A DNA stretch of 64,000 bases from JALONH01 sp046329235 (GTDB lineage Bacteria > Bacteroidota > Bacteroidia > Cytophagales > Cytophagaceae): NCBI GenBank assembly GCA_046329235.1, contig JAXLVA010000001.1:3100001-3164000 (forward strand). Direction: 5' to 3'. Below are positions 1-7,796 of this stretch, in pieces; the first letter of the stretch is position 1, and each line of letters begins with the position of its first letter. Both the position numbers and the translations under genes were made by a program. The notes under the pieces were generated by a model, which saw nothing but the letters and a program-made list of their open reading frames with translations, did no database searches and had not been told where the DNA came from.

Positions 1-586
1 TTCCATTATTTCGACACATGGCTAAGAAGATGTGTGTGAAATCTTGGCAAGCACCTTTCTTAAGATCTAATGCTTGATCGGCCGTGGTTTTAACGGTAGT
101 AGCACCTTTTTCAAATTGAATCAAATTTTGAATATGATCCATTAGTTCATGTAAAAAGGTAGATACCGGAACACCTTTTTCTCTTTCCGGAATCATCTTA
201 CGATGACCATTCGTGATTTGAGTGTATGGAGTCTTGGTAAGATATAAATGATTATCCAATTTAAAATCATAATTCGACAACATATCGTCTTCGTCCGGTG
301 AAGCTGTAAGTTTTGTATGGTCACTTATAGCGTTTCGTTTACGCACTTTCACCTTAGCAGTGAAATTCATGTTGTCAAATTTTTTGTCAGTTCTCAATCT
401 GGTGACATCAAAACCGTAAACGTTTTTGTATTGAAAAACCATTTCATCTAAAGAGTTTAAAAAATTCACTTCAGTGACCACTTGTGAATCATCATTACAA
501 GGCATCACCATGAAGTCAAATATCCCTTCAGTCACTACTTCTGGATAGTGATTGTGGATTTGGTAGGTAATAACATATTCGTTCAT
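1..586 (-). CDS. Transglutaminase-like cysteine protease family protein (3' end cut by window)
   Basis: The frame opens with ATG at 584-586 and runs off the left edge, so about 195 N-terminal residues are visible. The N-terminal half is a beta-rich segment typical of the bacterial transglutaminase N-terminal domain. Near the edge lies GACQDFTHIFLAMCRNNG, the catalytic-cysteine motif of the transglutaminase core; the His and Asp of the triad lie beyond the window. It is the third gene of a minus-strand operon, 23 bp after the alpha-E gene. The same three-gene association is known in many bacteria and is predicted to make or process peptides or amides, but its substrate is unknown. Family assignment is firm; role is inferred from neighbours. 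Confidence 0.85.
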   Translation of the reverse strand, partial: MNEYVITYQIHNHYPEVVTEGIFDFMVMPCNDDSQVVTEVNFLNSLDEMVFQYKNVYGFDVTRLRTDKKFDNMNFTAKVKVRKRNAISDHTKLTASPDEDDMLSNYDFKLDNHLYLTKTPYTQITNGHRKMIPEREKGVPVSTFLHELMDHIQNLIQFEKGATTVKTTADQALDLKKGACQDFTHIFLAMCRNNG

Positions 587-609
587 AAGTTGTAAGGGTC
601 GGGTAGTAA

Positions 610-1557
610 TTAGTAGGTCAAGTATTTCTTCTCAAGTAGTTCAGATAATTTATATAACTGATTTAAACACTCATAGTAGAACGCCAGAGGGTTTTTGGAA
701 ATCTCTTCTATTGTAGTGTACGAAAGGGTTGACAACATTTTGTTAGCTTGGAATTGCAAGGAACCTTGTTCCACTTTTTTCTCATCGCTAATGAAATCAA
801 TACAATCTTTTATTTGTTGCAGATTATATACAATGGATTTAGGACATTGAGCATTCAAGGTTAGAAACTCAAGTGTGTAAGAAGAGTTAGGAACATCTTT
901 ATAATAGATTTTACTCATATCATAAGTCTCCGTACTCTTTAGTAAGTTAACGATTTCGAATAGACGTAACGTGGAAGCCCAATCGTTGTTAGGAATTCTG
1001 TTTAAATCCATCAACTTCGTTACCATCATGCGCATCATTTGCACACAGCGCTCGATGTGTTGACCTAAGTGAATGACTGACCATGTTTCGTCCCTCAATA
1101 AAGATTGGTCAATGTATCCGTTGACGATAGAACTATATTGTAAAATTTTATGCGTGTATTCGTAGATACCCTGTTCGGCAATGTCTAATGCATCAATAGA
1201 GTTCGTATAGTGGTAATAGGTATTCACCGCTTCCCAAAGCTCTGTAGATATACTGTCTCTGGCACCGCGCGCATTCTCACGTGCACGAGCAATACTGTAT
1301 CGAACAGAGATAGGATTGTTTTCATCTAACCCAATGAAGTTTGCTACTTGGCGCTCATCCATTTGATCATATCTATTCACGTATTCCGTATAAGCACCTG
1401 CCATTTGCAAAACAGACTCTAACACATTCTCTCTTTTAATGCTGAGAGGGGCATCAATACTGGAAAAATAATGCACTTGAGCATATCGGGTGATATGTTC
1501 CGAACGCTCTAAATATCGAGCCATCCAAAATAAATTATTGGCTATTCTAGCTAACAT
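610..1557 (-). CDS. Alpha-E domain-containing protein
   Basis: This 315-residue, almost wholly helical protein begins MLARIANNLFWMARYLERSE, the signature start of the alpha-E (formerly DUF403) family, and the family covers its full length. No signal peptide or membrane segment is seen. It lies between a circularly permuted ATP-grasp gene (24 bp upstream) and a transglutaminase gene (23 bp downstream). This conserved gene trio is thought to form a peptide-bond-making or peptide-modifying system in which the alpha-E protein is an accessory of unknown biochemistry. No Shine-Dalgarno is evident. Identification rests on the start motif, length and context. Confidence 0.9.
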   Translation of the reverse strand: MLARIANNLFWMARYLERSEHITRYAQVHYFSSIDAPLSIKRENVLESVLQMAGAYTEYVNRYDQMDERQVANFIGLDENNPISVRYSIARARENARGARDSISTELWEAVNTYYHYTNSIDALDIAEQGIYEYTHKILQYSSIVNGYIDQSLLRDETWSVIHLGQHIERCVQMMRMMVTKLMDLNRIPNNDWASTLRLFEIVNLLKSTETYDMSKIYYKDVPNSSYTLEFLTLNAQCPKSIVYNLQQIKDCIDFISDEKKVEQGSLQFQANKMLSTLSYTTIEEISKNPLAFYYECLNQLYKLSELLEKKYLTY

Positions 1558-1581
1558 ACTTCTTACTGATTAAAGGAACCA

Positions 1582-3060
1582 TTATTCATTTTCTAATACC
1601 CAAGTATCCTTGGATCCACCACCTTGTGAAGAGTTCACAATCAAGTTCCCTTTTGTTAAAGCAACTCGAGTCAAACCTCCTTCTAGTACATAATTGGTGT
1701 CTTTGCCCATAAGAGCAAAAGCTCTAAGGTCTATGTGGCGGGGTTCATATGATGCCTCACTGTCGATGAAGGTAGATTGTACCGACAAAGACATGATTGG
1801 TTGAGCAATGTATTTGCGAGGATTGTCTAAGATTAGTTTTTTATAATCTTCGATTTCTTCTTTTGTTTTACGATTACCAATGAATACACCGTATCCGCCG
1901 GATTCATCCACCGGTTTCACTACCAAGTTGTGCATGTTTTCTAACACAAACTTCATTTCATCTGCACGCTCGCAACGGTAGGTAGGTACGTTGAGTAATA
2001 TTGGTTCTTCGCCTAAATAATATTTAATGATGTCCGGAACATAAGTATAAACGGCTTTATCATCCGCCACACCCGTTCCCGGAGCATTGATTAAGGTAAC
2101 GTTCCCAGCACGGTAAGCTCCCATGATACCCGGAATACCTAATACGGAATCCGGACGGAAAGCCAATGGATCTAAGAAATCATCATCGATACGACGATAG
2201 ATTACATCCACACGCTTAGGTCCATGAATGGTTTTCATGTACACGAAGTTTTTGTCGACAAACAAATCGCGACCTTCTACTAAAGCTAAGCCCATTACTT
2301 GTGCTAAGTAAGAGTGTTCGAAGTACGCAGAGTTATAAATCCCAGGAGTTAACACTACACAAGTAGGCTTGTCAATTCCTTTGGGTGCTACTGAAAGTAT
2401 CGTTGAAAGTAATTTCTCCGGATATTGAATAACCGTTTTTACATGGTATTTGTTGAAAGCATTAAATAACACTTTCTTCATAATATCACGGTTGGATAAC
2501 ACGTAAGATACACCAGACGGACAACGTAGGTTGTCTTCCAATACGTAGTAGTTACCATCGGAGTGTTTGATGATATCTGTACCTGTAACGTGTATGTATA
2601 TGTTGGATGGAGGCGTTAAACCTATCATCTCGCGATTGTAGAAGGCAGAGGAGAATATTAATTCTGCAGGTACTATTTTGTCACGAATGATTTTTTTGTC
2701 GTGATATAAATCGTAAAGGAATAAGTTAAGTGCTTGGTTTCTCTGCTTGATACCTTTTTCTATAATCTCCCACTCTTTAGCAGGGATAATACGTGGTAGT
2801 AAATCAAATGGGAATATACGCTCAACTCCTTTGGATTTGTCTGAATAGACATTGAACGTAACACCTTGGTTAAAAAATGTGATTTTGGCTAGTTCATCCA
2901 ATTTGCGAAACTCATCCATGTCTACATCCTGGAACTGATGTATCAATTTGCGATAATGCGGTCGAATCTTCCCGTTCGTGTCCCATATCTCATCGAAGAA
3001 AGTACTGTCTAGGGGTACATGTTCTAAGATGCGTTTTTCTTGTACCTTACTTTCGCCCAT
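1582..3060 (-). CDS. Circularly permuted type 2 ATP-grasp protein
   Basis: This 492-residue protein contains hallmarks of the circularly permuted ATP-grasp family (DUF404/DUF407): YYVLEDNLRCPSGVSYVLSN near residue 170, YRRIDDDFLDPL near 290, and VVKPVDESGGYGVFIG near 383 for nucleotide binding. The end, LTRVALTKGNLIVNSSQGGGSKDTWVL, is the usual family terminus. ATP-grasp enzymes activate carboxylates as acyl phosphates for ligation to an amine; the permuted type is predicted to act with alpha-E and transglutaminase partners, here the next two genes. It is the first gene of the operon; ATG at 3058-3060 follows an AT-rich intergenic region. Substrate is unknown. Confidence 0.92.
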   Translation of the reverse strand: MGESKVQEKRILEHVPLDSTFFDEIWDTNGKIRPHYRKLIHQFQDVDMDEFRKLDELAKITFFNQGVTFNVYSDKSKGVERIFPFDLLPRIIPAKEWEIIEKGIKQRNQALNLFLYDLYHDKKIIRDKIVPAELIFSSAFYNREMIGLTPPSNIYIHVTGTDIIKHSDGNYYVLEDNLRCPSGVSYVLSNRDIMKKVLFNAFNKYHVKTVIQYPEKLLSTILSVAPKGIDKPTCVVLTPGIYNSAYFEHSYLAQVMGLALVEGRDLFVDKNFVYMKTIHGPKRVDVIYRRIDDDFLDPLAFRPDSVLGIPGIMGAYRAGNVTLINAPGTGVADDKAVYTYVPDIIKYYLGEEPILLNVPTYRCERADEMKFVLENMHNLVVKPVDESGGYGVFIGNRKTKEEIEDYKKLILDNPRKYIAQPIMSLSVQSTFIDSEASYEPRHIDLRAFALMGKDTNYVLEGGLTRVALTKGNLIVNSSQGGGSKDTWVLENE

Positions 3061-3490
3061 TTTTTTGGATTTTAATAATTTTAAATGAATGTAAATGATT
3101 TATCAACAAATTGCAATAAAAGGAGGCTATAAATCTTTTAATCCAAGTTATCGTTGTATTATTCCTATAATATCATTCACTAAATAGAGTGGTGTGTTTG
3201 TTGTTATTTTAATAATGAATTCATTTTTATTGTATAATTATAAGAAAATCAATTTATAGCCTTAATTTATATGTCTAAATGGTAAAAAAGAATGACTTTT
3301 GGCATTTATAGGTTTAAAAAATAAGTATTTATACTTAAAAAGTTACTCTTTTATAAAAAATAGCCTAAAATGTTTTAAAAATCGCAGCCTAAAGTTTTAG
3401 GAACCCAGATTGGTATTCCTTTGGTATTTTTTGCATCTTAGAAGGGATTTATTCCTTCAAGTTTTCCGTAACGATTCACGGTTTTATTTT
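3061..3490. other. AT-rich intergenic region between divergent genes
   Basis: This 430-bp stretch separates the divergent ATP-grasp operon and flavoprotein gene and should carry both promoters. No clear TTTG-N19-TAnnTTTG match was found. Two small dyads are visible: TAAGTAT-tt-ATACTTA at 3322-3337 and CCTAAA-gt-TTTAGG at 3388-3401. Either could be chance in such AT-rich DNA. The plus-strand frame of the flavoprotein is open from 3410, but that part does not resemble the family and is treated as untranslated. Confidence 0.5.
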
Positions 3491-4984
3491 ATGAGATACG
3501 ATGTGTGTGTGATTGGTGGCGGACCGGCAGGTTACGCTGCGGCTATGAGAGCCCTAGATTTAAAAAAACGAGTTATTCTGATTGAGAAAAACAAGGTAGG
3601 AGGAGCCGGTTTGTATAATGGAGCCCTATCATCCAAAACGTTTTGGGAGCTTTCTAAAGATATACTATCCACACGTAAACGTTTACAACACTATTCTCCG
3701 GATCAACATATCCGTGTAGAGTTTAAAGAAATATTAAGACAAGTACGTGAAGGGATTTCTCAACGTAGATTTCACCTGGAAGGACAATTAGACACGTTAC
3801 AAAATCTTAAAGATAGTTTATTACGTCATGTGAAAGGTGCAGGAAAAATCCTTTCAACTAATCAAGTAGAGATTACCTTAAGCGATGGTTCTACAGAAGT
3901 TATTGAGACAGACAACATCATTTTAGCTACAGGTAGTAGCCCACGTAAATTAGCATCTATTCCTATTGATGAAAAAATTATAGTGACGAGTGAAGGCGTT
4001 GAAAGCTTTGATCACTTTCCACGAAGTATTGTGATTCTAGGTGCCGGTGTTATTGGTTGTGAGTGGGCAACCATCTTTTCCAATTTTGGTTATACCAAAG
4101 TAAACATCATTGATAAAGCAGATAAAATTCTTCCTTTTGAAGATGATGATATCATTGATACAGTAGAAGCCAACATGCAACGTCAAGGTATCTCCGTTCA
4201 CAAAAACTCTAGTTTAGTGAAGATGGATATAGTGGATGGCGAAGTAGAATATGTGTTGGAATATACGGATGGAAGAAGAGAAATTCATCGCGTTGAAAAA
4301 GCTTTAGTTTCTATTGGTCGTGTGCCTAATTCTAAAAATATAGGAATAGAGAATGTCGGATTGGAAGTATTACCGAACGGCCAAATAGCTAATGTTGATG
4401 GACAGACTGCCATACCTAATATATATGTGGTAGGTGATTTATCGACCGATGTGGCTTTAGTGAATGTAGCGGAATTAGAAGGGCGCCATGTGGTAGAAAA
4501 AATGTATGGCTTAACGAATGAGCCGTTGGTATACAATAACGTTTCCACTATTATGTTTGTGCAGCCTGAAGTAGCGGGCGTTGGCATGAATGAAAAACGG
4601 GCGTTAAAGGAAAAGATTTCTTATAAATGTGTCAAGATTCGTTATGACATGATCCCTCGTGCCATTGCTATGCGCAATAACAATGGATTTTTCAAAATCT
4701 TAGTGACGAATGATGATGAAATGAAAATTTTAGGTATGCGAGCTGTTGGAGTACACGCCTCCAGTGCTATACAAGCAGTAGCTTTACTTATTTCCATGAA
4801 TAAAGGTGTGGAAGAGTTGGCTGACATGATACATCCTCACCCATCAATTATTGAAGGTATCCAAGAGTGTATACGTATGTTATTGGGCAAGTCGGTATTG
4901 AAACCGGAAGTTTTCAAAGGAATGTTGCAGTGCAAATCTTGCGATGAGAACGGATGTGTGAATGAGATTGTTTATCTGCGTTAA
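3491..4984 (+). CDS. Dihydrolipoamide dehydrogenase-like FAD/NAD(P) oxidoreductase lacking the redox cysteine pair
   Basis: Start is ATG at 3491 (MRYDVCVIGGGPAGYAAA), because the FAD-binding GxGxxG motif follows at once; the frame upstream to 3410 is not family-like. Domains in order: FAD binding (residues 1-150), NAD(P) binding with VILGAGVIGCEWA near 185, a second FAD motif ending in IYVVGDLS near 315, and the dimerisation domain with HPHPSIIEG near 450, which keeps the catalytic His-Glu dyad. Where lipoamide dehydrogenases have GGTCLNVGCIPSK, this protein reads GGAGLYNGALSSK, so both redox-active cysteines are replaced (Gly and Ala). Normal disulfide reductase chemistry is therefore unlikely. 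The C-terminal tail carries a compact cysteine cluster, CKSCDENGC. It may be a transhydrogenase-like or uncharacterised NAD(P)H oxidoreductase. Confidence 0.85.
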   Translation: MRYDVCVIGGGPAGYAAAMRALDLKKRVILIEKNKVGGAGLYNGALSSKTFWELSKDILSTRKRLQHYSPDQHIRVEFKEILRQVREGISQRRFHLEGQLDTLQNLKDSLLRHVKGAGKILSTNQVEITLSDGSTEVIETDNIILATGSSPRKLASIPIDEKIIVTSEGVESFDHFPRSIVILGAGVIGCEWATIFSNFGYTKVNIIDKADKILPFEDDDIIDTVEANMQRQGISVHKNSSLVKMDIVDGEVEYVLEYTDGRREIHRVEKALVSIGRVPNSKNIGIENVGLEVLPNGQIANVDGQTAIPNIYVVGDLSTDVALVNVAELEGRHVVEKMYGLTNEPLVYNNVSTIMFVQPEVAGVGMNEKRALKEKISYKCVKIRYDMIPRAIAMRNNNGFFKILVTNDDEMKILGMRAVGVHASSAIQAVALLISMNKGVEELADMIHPHPSIIEGIQECIRMLLGKSVLKPEVFKGMLQCKSCDENGCVNEIVYLR

Positions 4985-5099
4985 CCATGATGCAGATTTA
5001 AGTCAAACATTTAATCATAGACTGTATAAGAAATTTAAGCTATTACTACATTAGAGTTTTCGTATTATCGTTGCCGTAATTCTCTAAGTTATTTTCATT

Positions 5100-5294
5100 A
5101 TGTTTAAACCCAGAGATTTCAATGTCTTCGCAGGCATATTATTAGTCGCCATCTTATTTACAAAATATACCATATCTACACGACCTGAATTAGATCCCAT
5201 GGTGAGATCAGTCAATTTTTTAATTGTGATTTCCGTCATTTTGGTTGTTGTGGTCAATGCTTATTTTTATTGGGAAAAAAATAAGCGTAAGTAG
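5100..5294 (+). CDS. Small two-helix membrane protein, unknown function
   Basis: This 64-residue ORF encodes two hydrophobic stretches, about residues 9-25 and 38-56, joined by a short polar loop, with a basic C-terminus (WEKNKRK). It stands alone between the flavoprotein and peroxiredoxin genes, with 115 and 123 bp on either side, and ends in TAG. No family is recognised. The alternation of clear transmembrane segments and a positively charged end supports a real inner-membrane peptide rather than a chance frame, but coding status is not certain. Confidence 0.6.
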   Translation: MFKPRDFNVFAGILLVAILFTKYTISTRPELDPMVRSVNFLIVISVILVVVVNAYFYWEKNKRK

Positions 5295-5417
5295 AACTAA
5301 TTAAATCCGAGTTTGGTTATATTTATATAATAATATTTCGACTTGTGTTTAAATGGAAACTTTAATCAAAATATTGTTTTGAAAATAAATTGTTTAACCG
5401 TATAAAATTTTACAACT

Positions 5418-6053
5418 ATGAGTTTACGATTAGGAGATGTTGCGCCGAACTTCACGGCAGATACCACAGAAGGTACCATCGATTTTCACCAATGGCTAGG
5501 TGATAAATGGGGAGTGTTGTTCTCGCATCCGGCAGATTATACTCCGGTATGTACTACAGAATTAGGAACTACAGCTAAATTGAAGGGAGAATTTGAAAAG
5601 CGTAACGTAAAAGTTATTGCGGTGAGTGTGGATGGTTTGGAGTCACACAAAGGTTGGATTAAGGATATTAACGAAACTCAAAACTGTACTGTTAATTTCC
5701 CTATCATTGCGGATGAAGACAAAAAAGTAGCTTCCTTATATGATATGATTCATCCGAATGCGAGTGACAAATTCACTGTACGTTCGGTATTTGTGATTGG
5801 TCCGGATAAGAAAATAAAATTAACCATCACTTATCCGGCTTCTACCGGTAGAAATTTTGATGAGTTACTTCGTGTGATTGATTCTCTTCAGTTAACGGCT
5901 AATTATAGCGTAGCTACGCCGGCCAATTGGAAAGACGGCCAAGATGTAGTGATTGCTCCTGCTATTAAAGATGAGGATATCCCTGCTAAATTCCCTAAGG
6001 GACATACTCGTATTAAGCCTTATTTGAGAACTACGCCTCAACCGAATAAGTAA
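5418..6053 (+). CDS. 1-Cys peroxiredoxin (Prx6 class)
   Basis: This 211-residue protein reduces hydrogen peroxide and organic hydroperoxides in the cytoplasm. The peroxidatic site is HPADYTPVCTTELG with Cys45, and the conserved arginine lies in FTVRSVFVIGP. The long C-terminal extension (ATPANWKDGQDVVIAP, PKGHTRIKPYLR) and the length above 200 residues are typical of the Prx6/1-Cys clade rather than AhpC. No resolving cysteine is present at the AhpC position. It starts at ATG 5418 without a Shine-Dalgarno and ends just before a strong bidirectional terminator, so it is probably a single-gene unit. Confidence 0.95.
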   Translation: MSLRLGDVAPNFTADTTEGTIDFHQWLGDKWGVLFSHPADYTPVCTTELGTTAKLKGEFEKRNVKVIAVSVDGLESHKGWIKDINETQNCTVNFPIIADEDKKVASLYDMIHPNASDKFTVRSVFVIGPDKKIKLTITYPASTGRNFDELLRVIDSLQLTANYSVATPANWKDGQDVVIAPAIKDEDIPAKFPKGHTRIKPYLRTTPQPNK

Positions 6054-6061
6054 TAAAAAAT

Positions 6062-6084
6062 AAGCGGAGCTTTTTGCTCCGCTT
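6062..6084. terminator. Intrinsic terminator between convergent genes
   Basis: A perfect 9-bp stem, AAGCGGAGC / GCTCCGCTT, with a TTTTT loop is flanked by A-rich sequence on the left and T-rich on the right, so it can end transcription of the peroxiredoxin gene and of the opposing DUF2805 gene. Its last base overlaps the stop codon of the latter. Confidence 0.85.
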
Positions 6085-6368
6085 TATCTTTTACTTATCT
6101 TATTTAAAGAGATTTGTTTTTGTCGACTACATTTAAACCGAGTCGTTTTTTCTAAAAGTTTGAATTCGTGTTTCGTTTTTTTTTCTTTCATACGAACCCT
6201 CCACATTTCAAAACTACTGCGCTTCATATAGAATCTCATGAGTTGAACAACTGTTTGTTCATTTAATTCAAACTGTCTGGCAATAGCATCAAAAGGTGTA
6301 CGATCTTCCCATGCCATTTCTATGATACGATCGATATCTTCGTTAGATAGTTTGCTCCATGGTTTCAT
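6084..6368 (-). CDS. DUF2805 / TIGR03643 family protein
   Basis: The 94-residue product starts MKPWSKLSNEDIDRIIEMAW and contains WEDRTPFDAIARQFEL and RSSFEMWRVRM, the conserved core of the DUF2805/TIGR03643 family. The first half looks like a helix-turn-helix, suggesting DNA or RNA binding, but no function is established. The basic C-terminal third (FKCSRQKQISLNKISKR) is not conserved in the family as far as I recall. It is separated by 30 bp from the upstream histidine kinase, so the two may be cotranscribed. Confidence 0.85.
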   Translation of the reverse strand: MKPWSKLSNEDIDRIIEMAWEDRTPFDAIARQFELNEQTVVQLMRFYMKRSSFEMWRVRMKEKKTKHEFKLLEKTTRFKCSRQKQISLNKISKR

Positions 6369-6398
6369 ATCTTAAAAACAAACAAGATATGAGATTGT

Positions 6399-7748
6399 TC
6401 AGAAAACAGACTTCATATTATATTCTAAAGGAGGAAGGTTTTTTTCATCCAATTCATATTCTTTCTTTCGACTTTCTAAGTTGGGCAGCATAATAGTAAA
6501 AGTAGTTCCTACATTTTTTTGAGACTCCACAGCAATATCGCCCTGTAGTTTATTAATGGCTTCTTTAGTAATATATAATCCAATACCGCTACCTTTTGAT
6601 TTTTCATCTGTTTTGAAGAACATCATAAAGATTTTATCCAAGTATTCTGTATGAATGCCTACTCCGTTATCTTCAATTGATAATCGAAGCATATTTTCTT
6701 CGTAAGAGCCATAGATGCGAATGTACTTCGGCTGACCATCATTACGAGCATATCTAAAAGCGTTGGAAAGTAAATTATTTAAAATAATTCGAATCCGATT
6801 TTTATCGGAATAAAATCCAACTACAGATATGGGTTCAATAAGTACTTTTACTTCCGTATTAAAGGAAGTATTCATTTGAATGGCAAAATTAATCTCTTCA
6901 TTTAAGTTAATCTCTTCAATACTTATATCTAAGCGATTATTTTTAAGATAATTTAATATATCTAAAATAAAATTATCCAGTCGTTTTAAACAATTCTCTT
7001 TCAAGCCTTCATAGTACTTTAATTTATCCTCATCGGTTTCTAATTTGGATAATTCGATGAGGCCTAAAGCAGTAGCAACCGGTGCTCGTAAATCGTGACT
7101 TATACTATAAACCAAATGGTCAAGCTCTTGATTGATTTTGGTTAAGGAATCATTTCGATGTTCTAATTTTTGTTTAGCTATCATCAATATTTTTTGTGAT
7201 TTCACATTATCTTGTATCATTGACCACATAAAAAAAGCGGTCATGAATAACGAACACAACATATTAATTGGGCCGTTTAAATCTGTAAAGTTTTTATCAA
7301 CCTCAACTTGGAAGAAGATATCCTCAATAATAAATGTTAAAGAGCATAAAACACTTACATGAACTAAGTGAAATAAAAACAACCATCTTTTATTAGGGTT
7401 AATAATGAAAGGCACCCCGGTTACCAAAGGTAAATAATAGACAGCGGTATAGGAAGACGTGCCTAATTGAAGCGTTTGAACAAAAAGTAATAAACTCAGA
7501 CTGAGTATAAGAATATTAGCTGCAATTTCAGTATGACCTTCACTGTTTAGGTAATAAGCAACTGCAAAAATGACAAGTGTCATTCCAATGACAAATAAAC
7601 TTTCAACCACTACATAATAAATTTCAGGTATGGCGCTGAAAAGAATCATGGTAACAGCAACTTTGATCAACTTACTTAGAAGACGTTGACTTTTTTCTTT
7701 ACCGGAAAAATGAGGTTCTAGAATGACAGAACTGTTGAACTCTTTCAA
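6399..7748 (-). CDS. Membrane sensor histidine kinase
   Basis: The 449-residue protein has about six hydrophobic segments between residues 25 and 178 with no large periplasmic loop, so the signal is probably sensed in or near the membrane. A coiled linker leads to the HisKA box YSISHDLRAPVATALG (phosphoacceptor His218), followed by an HATPase domain with N box NLLSNAFRYA, G1 motif DNGVGI and G2 motif KGSGIGLYI. No response regulator gene is adjacent, so it is an orphan kinase whose partner must lie elsewhere. It resembles the second kinase of this window at 43448-44755 in overall design (six-helix sensor plus HisKA/HATPase). Confidence 0.92.
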   Translation of the reverse strand: MKEFNSSVILEPHFSGKEKSQRLLSKLIKVAVTMILFSAIPEIYYVVVESLFVIGMTLVIFAVAYYLNSEGHTEIAANILILSLSLLLFVQTLQLGTSSYTAVYYLPLVTGVPFIINPNKRWLFLFHLVHVSVLCSLTFIIEDIFFQVEVDKNFTDLNGPINMLCSLFMTAFFMWSMIQDNVKSQKILMIAKQKLEHRNDSLTKINQELDHLVYSISHDLRAPVATALGLIELSKLETDEDKLKYYEGLKENCLKRLDNFILDILNYLKNNRLDISIEEINLNEEINFAIQMNTSFNTEVKVLIEPISVVGFYSDKNRIRIILNNLLSNAFRYARNDGQPKYIRIYGSYEENMLRLSIEDNGVGIHTEYLDKIFMMFFKTDEKSKGSGIGLYITKEAINKLQGDIAVESQKNVGTTFTIMLPNLESRKKEYELDEKNLPPLEYNMKSVF

Positions 7749-7796
7749 GTGTAATTAATTTATTATGTATTAGAAACAATATACAAAAAAATAAAA

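Noticed and set aside
3322..3401. Short AT-rich palindromes as operators for the ATP-grasp operon or flavoprotein
   Set aside because: Seven- and six-bp arms in very AT-rich DNA are expected by chance and lie at no identified promoter.
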